DNA of 64,000 nucleotides from Pseudomonas asuensis (GCF_014646755.1 NZ_BMNW01000005.1:310001-374000), one strand, 5' to 3'; positions 9,280 to 19,534 are shown, numbered from the stretch's first letter. Translations and numbers: made by a program. The notes: generated by a model not told the origin, from the letters alone.

Positions 9280-9489
9280 TCAATGCTCTCTAACCTGATT
9301 CGCCTCGAAGCCTCTAGGCCCTACGACCAGCTGATAACTCACAAGCTGACCTTCATTCAAGCCTCTAAAGCGTTGGTTTTCAAAAGAGTTCATGTGAATG
9401 AAAAGGTCAGGCCCTTCTTGAGGAATAATAAAGCCAAAGCCTTTATGCTCACTAAACCACTTGATAGTACCTTGATGTCGAATGGACAT
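9280..9489 (-). CDS. Cold-shock domain protein
   Basis: A 69-residue single cold-shock domain. RNP1 is KGFGFI and RNP2 is LFIHM, preceded by the usual IKWFSEHKG. It binds single-stranded RNA/DNA and melts RNA structure. AGGAGA lies 7 bases before ATG 9489. The sequence is more diverged than the copy at 10035, with QEGPDLFIHMNSF and a QLVVGPRGFEAN end. One of three cold-shock genes in 1.8 kb. Confidence 0.92.
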   Translation of the reverse strand: MSIRHQGTIKWFSEHKGFGFIIPQEGPDLFIHMNSFENQRFRGLNEGQLVSYQLVVGPRGFEANQVREH

Positions 9490-10034
9490 TATTTATCTCC
9501 TGAGATTGAAATCACAGTGGCGTATTAAACGCACCGAGACTGCACCTAAAGGGCAGAGGAACCGAGGAGATGAATACAAGCGGACCATCAAGTCAGCATC
9601 GCGATGACAATTAGCTATACAGTAAAACCACTGTACTCTCTTTCGTAGTCGCTTTCAGACCTGCATATGGGTTTTATCACGATACTGGACAGACGGAATA
9701 TTAAGAAACTGAGCGATCTCATTAATACGCGGCAACTTTTTTCATTTCAACAAAATAGGCGAGCTGTAATTATTTGCCTAACGTTCTGATTATCCTAGAT
9801 ATCTCCCCTCGTCCACAGAAATTCAAAACGAGTAAATATTCATAAAAACTAAAATAAAGGTATACAAGGGCCAAAAAGAGCGTATGGTGGCCTCACTGCT
9901 TTGCAACTGCTACTTCGATACCTGGCCTGATGTTCTGTTTTTCGTTTCATCTCCTCGGCTCGTTTTACTTTCGCACCTCAGTCTCGGCCTGAATGTTTCA
10001 GCGTCGCAGTCTTATTTTACCTTGGAGATACATC
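9490..10034 (+). promoter_or_regulatory. Divergent control region and long leader of the second cold-shock gene
   Basis: 545 bases between two divergent cold-shock genes, AT-rich from about 9690 to 9870. CspA-type genes usually carry a long structured 5' leader that controls translation by temperature; the gap size and the absence of any coding frame fit that, but no start site can be fixed by eye. A frame running into the next gene from 9884 is rejected because the ribosome site before 10035 is clear. Confidence 0.45.
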
Positions 10035-10244
10035 ATGTCTGGTCGTCAAAATGGCACCGTCAAATGGTTTAACGATGAAAAAGGTTTCGGTTTTATCACT
10101 CCAGAGAGTGGTCCGGATCTGTTCGTCCATTACCGCTCGATCGAAAGCACTGGCTTCAAGAGCCTGAGCGAAGGTCAAGCGGTGTCTTTCCTGGCTGTCA
10201 AAGGTCAGAAAGGCATGCAAGCTGATCAGGTTCAAGTCGTTTAA
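10035..10244 (+). CDS. CspA-type cold-shock protein
   Basis: A 69-residue cold-shock protein very close to the classical CspA type: [15 protein letters not shown] with RNP1 KGFGFI and RNP2 LFVHY. It acts as an RNA chaperone. GGAG lies 7 bases before ATG 10035, which decides the start against a longer frame from 9993. The gene has its own strong terminator and a long upstream leader, consistent with a monocistronic, highly expressed unit. Confidence 0.95.
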   Translation: MSGRQNGTVKWFNDEKGFGFITPESGPDLFVHYRSIESTGFKSLSEGQAVSFLAVKGQKGMQADQVQVV

Positions 10245-10260
10245 GACACCTGATCCAAAA

Positions 10261-10288
10261 AAGCCCCGCATTGCGGGGCTTTTTTTTT
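10261..10288 (+). terminator. Strong rho-independent terminator of cold-shock gene
   Basis: Stem AAGCCCCGC/GCGGGGCTT with a 3-base loop and eight further T residues, 16 bases after the stop codon at 10244. Confidence 0.95.
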
Positions 10289-10357
10289 GCCTTGAGTGCC
10301 CTCTTATTAACGGGTACGCGACAAGGCGTACCCGTGAACCCTCATTTAGGCACTGGA

Positions 10358-10708
10358 TCAGTTTGGTACAGGCGCATCCGGTGATACAAAAGGTTTTGTA
10401 AAACCTGCTGCTAACGGCGCCTGCGCCCATTCGTTACGAAATCGATTGAGATACACCATATTGTTACGGGTCGTAGCCTTTCGGTTCATCTTCCCAGTCA
10501 TCACGGCGAGCTGTGTCTTGATCCCTTCGATAACGGTATGCAAGCGCTCCTGATCACCCAGGTCTGCTGCAGAAATCACGCGTATGGCAACGACATCCTT
10601 GCTCTGCGTTGAAAACGTTAGGGTCAGACTGCCATCGGGTCGAATGGATGAAATGACGGGCAGGTTGACCTCAAAGGAGGACGACAGGGTTTTAAGATAG
10701 CTGTTCAT
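10358..10708 (-). CDS. Hypothetical protein, 116 aa
   Basis: A soluble 116-residue protein that I do not recognise. The N-terminal two thirds look like mixed strands and helices (SLTLTFSTQSKDVVAIRVIS, then a helix RLHTVIEGIKTQLA); the end is proline-rich. There is no signal peptide or membrane segment. ATG 10708 has GAGG about 9 bases upstream. It is set between two cold-shock genes and may be induced with them, which is inference from position only. Confidence 0.5.
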   Translation of the reverse strand: MNSYLKTLSSSFEVNLPVISSIRPDGSLTLTFSTQSKDVVAIRVISAADLGDQERLHTVIEGIKTQLAVMTGKMNRKATTRNNMVYLNRFRNEWAQAPLAAGFTKPFVSPDAPVPN

Positions 10709-10788
10709 AGGAAATACCTCGCCGAGCATGAGTGGTGAGTACTAGCAGCCAGCGCTGCGTTTACTGTCCAGGAAAATGGGCGAAGCGC

Positions 10789-11007
10789 TTAGAGCGCCTC
10801 AACGTGCTCAGCCTGCATGCCTTTCCCCGGCCGGCCCTCAGCGGCAACATAGGAGACGGACTGCCCCGTTATCAACTGCTTGAGAGCATGGGCACCCTTG
10901 ATCGCCTTATGGTGTACGAACAGCTCAGGCCCTTGAGTCTGAATGATAAAGCCATACCCCTTGGCGCGGTCGAACCACTTGACGATGCCGGTTTGACGAT
11001 CAGACAT
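10789..11007 (-). CDS. Cold-shock domain protein, variant
   Basis: A 72-residue cold-shock protein with RNP1 KGYGFI (Tyr in place of the second Phe) and RNP2 LFVHH. The end has an extra basic-glycine patch (EGRPGKGMQAEHV). ATG 11007 is chosen because AGGAG lies 8 bases upstream; the longer frame from 11115 is leader. It is transcribed toward the 116-residue gene and may form an operon with it (80-base gap). Confidence 0.9.
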   Translation of the reverse strand: MSDRQTGIVKWFDRAKGYGFIIQTQGPELFVHHKAIKGAHALKQLITGQSVSYVAAEGRPGKGMQAEHVEAL

Positions 11008-11374
11008 GGAAAGACTCCTGGATAGGATAAGCAACAGGCAAACATTCACCGGGTGCCGAGGCGGCAGTGATCCAAAGAGAGGCTGGGTGTAGATAAAACA
11101 CCCTCCAGGGGTCATGGCAGCGTGATAGCAACGCAGCTACTTCACCATAGGCGTATTCGTCACATGATGTGCGGTTATTTAGGCCTGTGGCGACGGGTGG
11201 GAATCCTTGTCTTGCACTGCGATCAAAGCGACAAACTGCCCAACGCAGCGGTATGCCAGAGAGCGGTAGTGCATGCGGCCCGTACCAGATGGAGCTTTTA
11301 GCACTACCCCGGGCAGTGCCGGAGAAACGGCGTGAGGCTGTCATGAATCGAGCGCTATTCAACCCAGGAGAGCT
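11008..11374. other. Divergent intergenic region
   Basis: 367 bases separating a cold-shock gene on the minus strand from the hemolysin-III gene on the plus strand. It holds the ribosome sites of both and presumably both promoters. I see no small gene, repeat or RNA fold that I can defend. Confidence 0.5.
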
Positions 11375-11992
11375 ATGTACTACGGAGAACGATTCAATGC
11401 CTGGACACACCTGATTGGTGCGGCACTGGCGTTTATGGGCGCGGTGTGGCTGCTGGTGCGCGCCAGCCTGGAAGGCTCACCGTCCAAGATTATCAGCATC
11501 CTCATTTATGGCGTCACACTGGTGCTGCTCTATAGCGCCTCAGCGATTTACCACAGTGTGCAAGGCCGCGCGAAAACAATCATGCGCAAGGTTGATCACT
11601 TATCGATCTACCTGTTGATCGCTGGAAGCTACACGCCCTTTTGCCTGATTACCTTAAAGGGTTCCTGGGGCTGGACATTATTCGGCATTGTCTGGGGGCT
11701 GGCAGCGGTTGGCATGTTGCAGGAAATCAAGCCGCGCTCAGAGGCACGTGTCTTATCGGTAGTGATCTATGCCGTGATGGGGTGGATCGTATTGATAGCC
11801 GTCAATCCTTTGCTGGCCGCGCTGGGGACGCCGGGCTTTCTCTGGCTGGTAGCAGGTGGATGCCTCTATACCATAGGTATTGTCTTTTTCGCCTTCGATC
11901 ACCGTTTTCGCCATTGGCATGGCATCTGGCACTTATTTGTCATGGCCGGAAGCGCCTTCCATTTCATTGCCATTTTGTTTTACGTGCTGTGA
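11375..11992 (+). CDS. Hemolysin III/YqfA (TrhA) membrane protein
   Basis: A 205-residue PAQR-type protein with seven predicted membrane helices. Family marks are ERFNAWTHLIGAAL at the start, YSASAIYHS in helix 2-3, and the late FDHRFRHWHGIWHLFVMAGSAFHF with conserved histidines, which are the metal-site residues in PAQR/HlyIII proteins. Bacterial members such as YqfA/TrhA affect membrane energetics and lipid balance; true haemolysis is not implied. AGGAG lies 6 bases before ATG 11375. Confidence 0.88.
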   Translation: MYYGERFNAWTHLIGAALAFMGAVWLLVRASLEGSPSKIISILIYGVTLVLLYSASAIYHSVQGRAKTIMRKVDHLSIYLLIAGSYTPFCLITLKGSWGWTLFGIVWGLAAVGMLQEIKPRSEARVLSVVIYAVMGWIVLIAVNPLLAALGTPGFLWLVAGGCLYTIGIVFFAFDHRFRHWHGIWHLFVMAGSAFHFIAILFYVL

Positions 11993-12225
11993 ATGTAATA
12001 AAGGGCCATTTCGCTGTGCCGGGCCACCTATCTGATAAGAAAGATTTCCCGAGCCAACGTCTATGATTAATGATCTTCTGTTGCAGGAGCATGCTTATTG
12101 AATTAATGCTTTTATCGCAGCAGACAGACAGGCTTGGTTGTTGAGGCTGTCCCAACGGTGTCATGCTGATTATTGATTTTGCCTTTTATAGTTGAAGGCA
12201 TCCTGCTTAGTTCACATAGGACTCT

Positions 12226-15200
12226 ATGGAATCGTCTACCCAGTCGTCTGTTCCAGATAACCAAAAACATCTTATGAGCAGCTCGGTCACGTTTCCAGTA
12301 GTGGGAATTGGCGCGTCAGCAGGTGGATTGCAGGCTCTGCTGAAATTCTTTGAAAACATGCCTAGCGAAAGCGGCATGGCCTTTGTAGTTGTCCTGCATC
12401 TTTCCCCCAAGCACACCAGTTCAGCCGATCGCATTCTCCAGGCCGTAACCAAAATGCCGGTAAAGCAGGTCACTGAGCCTGTACTGATAGAGAGAAACCA
12501 CGTCTACGTTATTCCGCCAGCTAAAGATCTTGGCATGAACGATGGTTACCTCCGGCTCACTGAGCCGCAGCGTACCCGAGGCGATCAGGTAGCTATCGAC
12601 CTGTTCTTTCGCGCGCTGGCTGATGTGCATAAAACCAAGGCTATTGGCATTGTGCTCTCCGGCGCTGGCTCCGACGGTTCTGTGGGCCTTGCCCGGTTAA
12701 AGGAGCAAGGCGGCATTACTCTTGCCCAATCCCCGCAGGATGCCGAATACGACTCCATGCCCAGCAATGCCATTTCAACCGGCACAGTGGATATTGTCAT
12801 GCCGGTGGTCGACATGCCGCAAAAGCTGCTGGAGTTGGGGACAAACCTTACGCACATCCAGATACCGGTTAGTGATCCGCGTTACGAAAGTGCATTTGAA
12901 ATAGAACCCGAGATCAAACAGCGGCCGAACCAACTGGCGCTACGCGATATTCTCTCACTGCTACGCACGCGTACGGGTCATAACTTCAAGCAATACAAGG
13001 CCGCAACCGTATTGCGGCGCATCGAGCGGCGGATGCAGGTCAATGCCATTCCCGACATGGCCTCTTATGCTACGTTTCTGCATGACCACCTTGAGGAGAC
13101 GCCAGCTCTTCTCAAGGACATGTTGATTGGCGTCACCAACTTCTTTCGTGACCGTGAATCATTCGAGGTGCTTGAACGGGACATCATTCCAGAGATCTTT
13201 GAGCAGTTTGCGGCCTCCGAAGGTGAAAACAAAGAGATACGGGTCTGGTCCGCTGCTTGCTCTACGGGGGAAGAGCCCTATTCGCTGGCTATGTTGCTTA
13301 CCGAGCAGGCGGAGTTAAAAAACTCACAGGCCAAGATTCAGGTGTTTGCAACAGATATTGATGAGCAGGCGCTAGTCATTGGCCGTGCGGGCCTTTATCC
13401 CTCTGCCATCGTCACGGACGTTATTCCGGCGCGCATCCGCCAGCACTTTAGCAAGGAGCAGTCACACTACCGGGTCAAGAAAGAACTGCGCGAGCGTATC
13501 TTGTTTGCTGCGCACAACCTTTTAAGCGATCCCCCGTTTTCGCGGCTGGACCTGATCACCTGCCGCAACCTGCTGATCTATCTGGACCGTGACGTGCAGA
13601 GCGAGATCCTCCAAACGTTTCACTTTGCGCTCAAGCCTGGTGGCTATCTCTTTCTGGGAAGCTCCGAGTCGGCGGATATGTGCAGCAATCTGTTTGCACC
13701 GGTTGACAAGAAAAACCGTGTCTATCGCGCCAAGAGTACGTCGAGCACTTTGCGGACTCGGCCAGCAGTTCACTTGAGTTCAGGGTCTCCATCCTTACGC
13801 TTGCCGCAGCTGCCGCCGAAGCAGCAGCAGCAGCAAATGATTGGCCGTGGCAAAAAGATTTCCTTTGCCGAAGTCCACCAGCGCGTGCTGGAGCAGTACG
13901 CACCGCCCAGCGTGATTGTCGATCATGAATCGAACATTGTGCACATGTCTGATCGCGCCGGGCGCTTCCTGCGGTATGTCGGCGGCGAACCCTCGCACAA
14001 CCTGCCCACCCTGGTACAGCCTGAGCTGCGTCTGGAATTGAGGACTGCTCTCTTCCAGGCCTTGCAGACCAACAAAAGCGTCGAAGCGCGTCGGGTACGA
14101 GTTACCCGCGACGACCGAACGTACTATATCAACATGGTGGTCAGGCCGTTCCGTGACAACGAGGCCAATAGTGACTTCATGCTAGTGATCTTCGATGAAG
14201 TCGAAGATGTGATGAGTATGGAATCCAGTACACCGCACACTGAGGCCAAGGACAGCGTACTGACCCAGCTTGAAGCAGAGTTGCACCGCACCAAGGAGCA
14301 GTTACAGCTCACCATTGAGCACTCCGAAACCTCGACGGAAGAGCTCAAGGCGTCCAACGAAGAGCTTCAGGCGATCAACGAAGAATTGCGCTCGGCCACA
14401 GAAGAACTGGAGACCAGCAAGGAAGAGTTGCAGTCAATCAACGAGGAGCTGATTACCGTCAACGCCGAGCTTAAGAGCAAGATCGAAGAAACCGGCAAGA
14501 TCAATGATGACCTGCAAAACCTGATTACCTCGACCGATATCGCTACAGTATTCGTCGACCGAGGTATGCGTATCAAGTGGTTTACCCCTCGCGCGACCAA
14601 CCTCTTCAATATTATTGCCAACGATGCCGGTCGCTCGCTGCTCGACATCACTCATCGTCTGGACTATGACGAACTGGCAGAAGACGCCTCGCGCGTTTTT
14701 GAATCGCTGCACCTGATTGAGCGGGAAGTCCGGGCTCCAACCGGCCAGTGGTATCTCGCCCGTCTCTTGCCCTACCGCACAACGGATGACCGAATCGAAG
14801 GGGCCGTACTGACTTTCATCGACATCACCGAACGACGTCACGCGGAAGAACAGGCACGCGCCAGCGAGGCGCACATGAAGCTGGTCGCCCAGAGCGTAAC
14901 CGACTACGCCATAGTGACCATGGACGAGGACGGACTGATTACCACCTGGAACCAGGGTGCAAAGCTGATGTTTGGCTATACCGAAGCAGAGGTATTAGGT
15001 CAGTGTATTGACCTCATATTCACCCCTGAAGAACGTGCCAAGGGCGAGCATCAGGCTGAACTGAAAGGTGCGCGTGAATACGGCAGTTCAATCGATCAGC
15101 GCTGGCATCAGCGCAAGGACGGTAGCCGATTATATTGCAGCGGCGTGGTTTACCCCATGCGCGATACCGAGTTACGTGGCTACGCCAAGATCGTTCGGGA

Positions 15201-16383
15201 CACTACCGCAGACTATCAACGTGCCTGCGAGCAGGAGGACCAACTGGTACGCTCGGAAGCGAGCAGCCAGCTCAAGGATGAATTCTTTGCGGTCATGTCC
15301 CATGAGCTTAAACACCCGCTCAACCTTATCCAGTTGAATGTCGAGCTGATTGCCCGAGCGCCATCGGTCCGCGCTTCCTCAGCAACCCTGCGCGCGGCCG
15401 AGACTATTCAGCGTTCGGTACGTAGCCAGGCGCAGATCATTGATGACCTGCTTGATTTCTCCCGCGTGCGTACCGGCAAACTTAAGCTCAACTGCACCCC
15501 AGTAGACATTGTCAGCCTGTTGCAGGAGATCACCAACGTATTACGGCCGACGGCCGTAGCCGAATCCATTCGCCTCGAAGGGCCTAACGTGCCCGAGCAG
15601 CCTTGGCTCATCGAAGCGGATCGTACACGTATGGAGCAGATTGCCTGGAATATCCTCAATAATGCTGTGAAATTCACGCCAGAAGGTGGGCTTGTCACTA
15701 TTAGGCTCAGCGATGAGGGCGACATGATCCGGCTGGATGTGACGGATACGGGTCAGGGCATAGAGCCCGACTTTCTACCCAAGGTATTTGACATGTTCGG
15801 CCAAGCCGAAATGCAGAATACGGCCCGAGCCAAGCACGGCCTGGGAATAGGTCTGGCATTGGTGAAGCAATTGGTTGAAGCCCACCGTGGCCGAATTGAG
15901 GCCAGATCCGAAGGCGTCGGCAGAGGCTCACAATTTAGCGTGTGGATGCCGAAGTGCTCTGAGGCGGAAGCTTCTTGTGAAGACACTGAATCAGTAGTAC
16001 AGCAAGGTCAACTTCATGGCCTGAAAATTCTGTTGATCGATGACTCCGAAGATATTACTGAAACCATGCAGATGCTGCTCGAAAGTGAAGATGCTGAAGT
16101 CACAACAGCAACCGGCAGCGAGCAAGGTCTGGCTTTGGCGACGGAGACCAAGTTCGACCTGATCCTGTCGGATATTGGAATGCCGGGCATGGACGGCTGC
16201 CAGATGATGGGACTTATTCGTCAGAAAGGGCCTAACCAACAGACACCTGCTATTGCATTGACGGGTTACGGTAGCCGGACTGATATTGAGAATGCCAAAC
16301 GGGCTGGCTTTAACGAGCATATGAGCAAGCCTATCTCGTTTGACACGCTTATTCAGACGAGCCTTGCGATTTCCAAACAATAG
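12226..16383 (+). CDS. CheB-CheR-PAS-histidine kinase-receiver hybrid protein
   Basis: A single 1385-residue protein. Order: CheB methylesterase about 22-210 (GIGASAGG, nucleophile S31), CheR methyltransferase about 235-490 (SAM-site VWSAACSTGEEPYS), a PAS-like segment, a long coiled coil of repeated EEL units about 690-770, two PAS domains, HisKA with H1026 in SHELKHP, an ATPase domain, and a receiver with D1316 in LSDIGMPGMDG. It combines chemotaxis-type methylation modules with a complete hybrid kinase. No che operon or receptor gene is adjacent, so its target is unknown. AGGA lies just before ATG 12226. No DNA-binding output is present, so the signal probably passes to a separate phosphotransfer partner. 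Confidence 0.93.
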   Translation: MESSTQSSVPDNQKHLMSSSVTFPVVGIGASAGGLQALLKFFENMPSESGMAFVVVLHLSPKHTSSADRILQAVTKMPVKQVTEPVLIERNHVYVIPPAKDLGMNDGYLRLTEPQRTRGDQVAIDLFFRALADVHKTKAIGIVLSGAGSDGSVGLARLKEQGGITLAQSPQDAEYDSMPSNAISTGTVDIVMPVVDMPQKLLELGTNLTHIQIPVSDPRYESAFEIEPEIKQRPNQLALRDILSLLRTRTGHNFKQYKAATVLRRIERRMQVNAIPDMASYATFLHDHLEETPALLKDMLIGVTNFFRDRESFEVLERDIIPEIFEQFAASEGENKEIRVWSAACSTGEEPYSLAMLLTEQAELKNSQAKIQVFATDIDEQALVIGRAGLYPSAIVTDVIPARIRQHFSKEQSHYRVKKELRERILFAAHNLLSDPPFSRLDLITCRNLLIYLDRDVQSEILQTFHFALKPGGYLFLGSSESADMCSNLFAPVDKKNRVYRAKSTSSTLRTRPAVHLSSGSPSLRLPQLPPKQQQQQMIGRGKKISFAEVHQRVLEQYAPPSVIVDHESNIVHMSDRAGRFLRYVGGEPSHNLPTLVQPELRLELRTALFQALQTNKSVEARRVRVTRDDRTYYINMVVRPFRDNEANSDFMLVIFDEVEDVMSMESSTPHTEAKDSVLTQLEAELHRTKEQLQLTIEHSETSTEELKASNEELQAINEELRSATEELETSKEELQSINEELITVNAELKSKIEETGKINDDLQNLITSTDIATVFVDRGMRIKWFTPRATNLFNIIANDAGRSLLDITHRLDYDELAEDASRVFESLHLIEREVRAPTGQWYLARLLPYRTTDDRIEGAVLTFIDITERRHAEEQARASEAHMKLVAQSVTDYAIVTMDEDGLITTWNQGAKLMFGYTEAEVLGQCIDLIFTPEERAKGEHQAELKGAREYGSSIDQRWHQRKDGSRLYCSGVVYPMRDTELRGYAKIVRDTTADYQRACEQEDQLVRSEASSQLKDEFFAVMSHELKHPLNLIQLNVELIARAPSVRASSATLRAAETIQRSVRSQAQIIDDLLDFSRVRTGKLKLNCTPVDIVSLLQEITNVLRPTAVAESIRLEGPNVPEQPWLIEADRTRMEQIAWNILNNAVKFTPEGGLVTIRLSDEGDMIRLDVTDTGQGIEPDFLPKVFDMFGQAEMQNTARAKHGLGIGLALVKQLVEAHRGRIEARSEGVGRGSQFSVWMPKCSEAEASCEDTESVVQQGQLHGLKILLIDDSEDITETMQMLLESEDAEVTTATGSEQGLALATETKFDLILSDIGMPGMDGCQMMGLIRQKGPNQQTPAIALTGYGSRTDIENAKRAGFNEHMSKPISFDTLIQTSLAISKQ

Positions 16384-16391
16384 TTGCCCTT

Positions 16392-16417
16392 AAAAAGAGC
16401 CCGCTTTGCAGCGGGCT
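16392..16417 (-). terminator. Terminator of the ssu operon
   Basis: Stem AGCCCGC/GCGGGCT (16398-16417), followed on the minus strand by CTTTTT. It lies 60 bases beyond the last ssu gene. In the plus direction it lacks a T run but may also help end the hybrid kinase transcript. Confidence 0.75.
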
Positions 16418-16476
16418 AAAGGTGCCTTATAGGGGAATAACTACAGGCAGCGTGATTCAGATTGAGCCTTGGCTGA

Positions 16477-16692
16477 CTAAAGCTTGGCGATGGATACCTC
16501 GGTCGATTTCACAAAGGCAATTACTTCACTGCCCACCACCAGCTCAAGTTCTCTGACTGAGCGCGTAGTAATCACGGAAGTCACAACGCCGGCCGCGGTC
16601 TGTACGTCGATCTCGGAAAGCACTGAACCTTCGATGATTTCCTTGATGGTGCCTTTGAACTGGTTACGAACGTTGATGGCTTTAATAGTCAT
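16477..16692 (-). CDS. ssuF: Molbindin-type TOBE protein, SsuF
   Basis: A 71-residue single TOBE (Mop) domain: INVRNQFKGTIKEI at the start and SEVIAFVKSTEVSIAK at the end, the molybdate/oxyanion-binding molbindin fold. The P. putida ssuEADCBF locus ends with such a gene, needed for sulfonate use, so position and size support ssuF. It may bind molybdate or another oxyanion; its exact role in sulfonate use is not settled. It is the last gene of the operon, 18 bases after ssuB, with a terminator beyond. Confidence 0.88.
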   Translation of the reverse strand: MTIKAINVRNQFKGTIKEIIEGSVLSEIDVQTAAGVVTSVITTRSVRELELVVGSEVIAFVKSTEVSIAKL

Positions 16693-16710
16693 GGTTGTGC
16701 TCCTTGATGA

Positions 16711-17514
16711 TCAGAGTGCCCAGCGCAGTTGCGTGGGGCGGTAGTCGGCTTCGTAGGGGTTGGGGTTTGTAGGTTGGGCTAGCACACGGGCCAGTACATT
16801 GGCCTCCAGTGCGGCGAGGTCAGCAGAGCCGCGGTTACGTGGGCGCGGCAGGTTGACGTTCAGGTCCAGGCCCACATGACCTTCCTCAATCAACAGCACA
16901 CGATCAGCCATCGCTACGGCCTCGCCGACATCGTGCGTCACCAGCAGGACGGTAAAGCCATGCTGTTGCCAGAGTCGTTCAATGAGCTGCTGCATCTCGA
17001 TGCGGGTCAGTGCGTCCAGTGCACCCAGAGGTTCGTCGAGTAGCAACAGGCGTGGTTCATGGATCAAGGCGCGGGCCAATGCCACGCGCTGTTTCTGGCC
17101 ACCGGAAAGCGCAGCGGGCCACTCATGGGCACGCTCCGCCAAGCCCACGGCGTCCAGCGCCTCCAGAGCCTTTTGCCGCCAGTTACCCTTGAGGCCCAGG
17201 CCGACGTTATCGATGATGCGTTTCCAGGGCAGTAAACGGGCGTCCTGGAACATCAGCCGAGTCTCTTCGCGGTGTTTGAACAGCGGCTCCTTTCCTGCCA
17301 GTAACTGACCGCCAGAGGGCTGATCCAGCCCAGCCACAAGGCGTAGCAACGTGCTCTTACCGCAGCCGCTGCGCCCTACCACTGCCACAAACTGGCCAGA
17401 GGGGATGCTCAGGTCGATACCCTGAAGCACATCGCGCTCGCCAAACCGCTTGCCGACACCTTTCAGCGCCAAGGCTGTGCCCCGCTTGTAGGGCAAGCTG
17501 TGTAGAGCCGTCAT
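16711..17514 (-). CDS. ssuB: Aliphatic sulfonate ABC transporter ATPase
   Basis: A 267-residue ABC ATPase. Walker A is GRSGCGKST, the signature is [15 protein letters not shown] and Walker B is [12 protein letters not shown]. It powers import of alkanesulfonates through SsuC. The start at 17514 was chosen because the ATG overlaps the ssuC stop as ATGA, a translational coupling seen in this operon three times; the longer frame from 17559 would sit inside ssuC. The closely related TauB is excluded mainly by the ssuE/ssuD neighbours. Confidence 0.93.
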   Translation of the reverse strand: MTALHSLPYKRGTALALKGVGKRFGERDVLQGIDLSIPSGQFVAVVGRSGCGKSTLLRLVAGLDQPSGGQLLAGKEPLFKHREETRLMFQDARLLPWKRIIDNVGLGLKGNWRQKALEALDAVGLAERAHEWPAALSGGQKQRVALARALIHEPRLLLLDEPLGALDALTRIEMQQLIERLWQQHGFTVLLVTHDVGEAVAMADRVLLIEEGHVGLDLNVNLPRPRNRGSADLAALEANVLARVLAQPTNPNPYEADYRPTQLRWAL

Positions 17515-18302
17515 GTCGCACCTCCTGTTTTCTGGTAGGCCGGGTGCCAGCGCAGCCATGTACGCTCAAGCCCACGGGCAGCGAGGTCTGCCAGCTTGCC
17601 AAGGATGGCGTAGAGCACGATGGCCAGCACCACGATGTCGGTTTGCAAGAACTCACGGGCGTTCATGGCAAGGTAGCCAATGCCGGAACTGGCCGAGATG
17701 GTCTCCGCCACGATCAGGGTCAGCCACATCAGGCCCAGGGCAAACCGCACACCCACCAAGATCGACGGCAGCGCCCCAGGCAGCACGACCTGTGCGAACA
17801 GCCGATAGCCGGAGAGCCCGTAACTGCGCGCCATCTCCATCAGGGCCGGATCGACGTTGCGAATGCCATGGTAGGTGTTCAGGTAAATCGGAAAGAACGT
17901 ACCGAGCGCCACCAGGAAAATCTTGGCCGACTCATCAATCCCAAACCACAGGATGACCAGCGGGATAAGCGCCAGATGCGGCACGTTACGTACCATCTGT
18001 ACGGAGCTGTCCAAAAGGCGCTCGCCCCAGCGTGAAAGCCCGATAATAAAACCCAGCAGCAGGCCGATACCACCTCCGATAGCAAAGCCGATACTGGCGC
18101 GCCAGCTGCTGATGACGAGGTGTTGCCAGAGTTCGCCACTGCGCACCAGGCTCCAGCCTGCTTCCAGCACTGCACTGGGTGCTGGCAGGATACGGCTAGA
18201 CAAGAGGCCGGTTTCCACGGCCACCTGCCATCCGGCCAGCAGCAGCACGGGCAGCACCCAGGGCGCTATGCGTTGCAGGGAGGTGTTGATCGTATGATTC
18301 AT
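17511..18302 (-). CDS. ssuC: Aliphatic sulfonate ABC transporter permease
   Basis: A 263-residue inner-membrane permease with about six helices and the binding-protein-dependent EAA-type loop (the [28 protein letters not shown] region, which docks the ATPase). It forms the channel with SsuB. GAGGAGG precedes ATG 18302. It lies 9 bases after ssuD and overlaps ssuB by 4 bases. Confidence 0.93.
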   Translation of the reverse strand: MNHTINTSLQRIAPWVLPVLLLAGWQVAVETGLLSSRILPAPSAVLEAGWSLVRSGELWQHLVISSWRASIGFAIGGGIGLLLGFIIGLSRWGERLLDSSVQMVRNVPHLALIPLVILWFGIDESAKIFLVALGTFFPIYLNTYHGIRNVDPALMEMARSYGLSGYRLFAQVVLPGALPSILVGVRFALGLMWLTLIVAETISASSGIGYLAMNAREFLQTDIVVLAIVLYAILGKLADLAARGLERTWLRWHPAYQKTGGAT

Positions 18303-18311
18303 ACCGCCTCC

Positions 18312-19475
18312 TCAGCTCTGCGCGGCATACTTCGTGGTTGAGGATGGCACGATGTCGTTGGCTACGATCTCGCCGAAGGGGCTGATGTTATTGGCACCCG
18401 TCGGCTGCTCGGGTCGGCTGAGCGGCAGGTGCGGAAACAGGAGTTCGGCCACGCGGTAGGACTCCTCCAGGTGCGGATAGCCGGACAGGATGAAGGTATC
18501 GATGCCCAATTCGGCATATTCCTTCATGCGCTGGGCCACGGTGGGGCCGTCGCCGACCAGAGCGGTCCCCGCCCCGCCGCGCACAAGGCCCACGCCTGCC
18601 CAAAGGTTGGGCGCGATTTCCAGCTTGTCGCGTCGCCCGCCGTGCAGCGCAGCCATGCGCTGCTGACCAACCGAGTCGAACCGTGCAAACGAGGCCTGGG
18701 CCTTGGCGATGGTGGCATCATCAAGGTTGGCAATGAGCCGGTCGGCCGCCTTCCAGGCCTCTTCATTCGTTTCACGTACAATCACATGCAGACGGATGCC
18801 GAAGCGAACAGTACGGCCATGGCGCGCCGCTTTTTCACGGACGGCTTCGATCTTCTCACGCACCGCGTCCAGCGGCTCACCCCAGGTCAGGTACAGCTCG
18901 ACCTGCTCGGCAGCCAGTTCCTGGGCAGGCTCGGAGGAGCCTCCAAAGTACAGTGGCGGACGTGGTTGTTGCAGCGGCGGATAAAGCAGCTTGGCCCCCT
19001 TGACCTTGATGTGCTTGCCATCAAAGTCGACCGTCTCGCCTTCCAGCACGCGACGCCAGATCTGGGTGAACTCATCTGAAGCCTCATAGCGCTCCTCATG
19101 GCTCAGGAACAAGCCATCCCCGGCCAGCTCTTCCGGGTCGCCGCCCGTCACGAGGTTGAACAGCGCCCGGCCACCGGACAAGCGATCCAGCGTGGCGGCC
19201 TGACGCGCCGCTACCGTTGGGGACACGATGCCAGGGCGCAGGGCTACCAGAAACTTGAGCCGCTGTGTGACAGGAATCAGCGAGGCAGCTACAAGCCAGG
19301 AGTCCTCGCAGCTACGACCGGTGGGAATCAGTACGCCACCAAAGCCCAGGCGGTCCGCTGCCTGGGCGATTTGCTGCAAGTAGCCATGATCAACCGCGCG
19401 AGCACCTTCGGCAGTGCCCAGGTAATGGCCGTCACCGTGGGTAGGTAGAAACCAGAAAACGTTTAGATTGCTCAT
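18312..19475 (-). CDS. ssuD: FMNH2-dependent alkanesulfonate monooxygenase
   Basis: A 387-residue bacterial luciferase-like flavoprotein. It starts [20 protein letters not shown], the SsuD signature, and continues with [29 protein letters not shown] and [15 protein letters not shown]. With reduced FMN from SsuE and oxygen it cleaves alkanesulfonates to aldehyde and sulfite in the cytoplasm. GGAG precedes ATG 19475. The length (380-390) is normal. It sits mid-operon, 59 bases after the small cysteine-rich gene. Confidence 0.96.
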   Translation of the reverse strand: MSNLNVFWFLPTHGDGHYLGTAEGARAVDHGYLQQIAQAADRLGFGGVLIPTGRSCEDSWLVAASLIPVTQRLKFLVALRPGIVSPTVAARQAATLDRLSGGRALFNLVTGGDPEELAGDGLFLSHEERYEASDEFTQIWRRVLEGETVDFDGKHIKVKGAKLLYPPLQQPRPPLYFGGSSEPAQELAAEQVELYLTWGEPLDAVREKIEAVREKAARHGRTVRFGIRLHVIVRETNEEAWKAADRLIANLDDATIAKAQASFARFDSVGQQRMAALHGGRRDKLEIAPNLWAGVGLVRGGAGTALVGDGPTVAQRMKEYAELGIDTFILSGYPHLEESYRVAELLFPHLPLSRPEQPTGANNISPFGEIVANDIVPSSTTKYAAQS

Positions 19476-19534
19476 GAGTAGGGCTCCGTTAAATGGAAAT
19501 CTGGGTCAATTCGAACGTGGGTTTCAAAGGCCTT

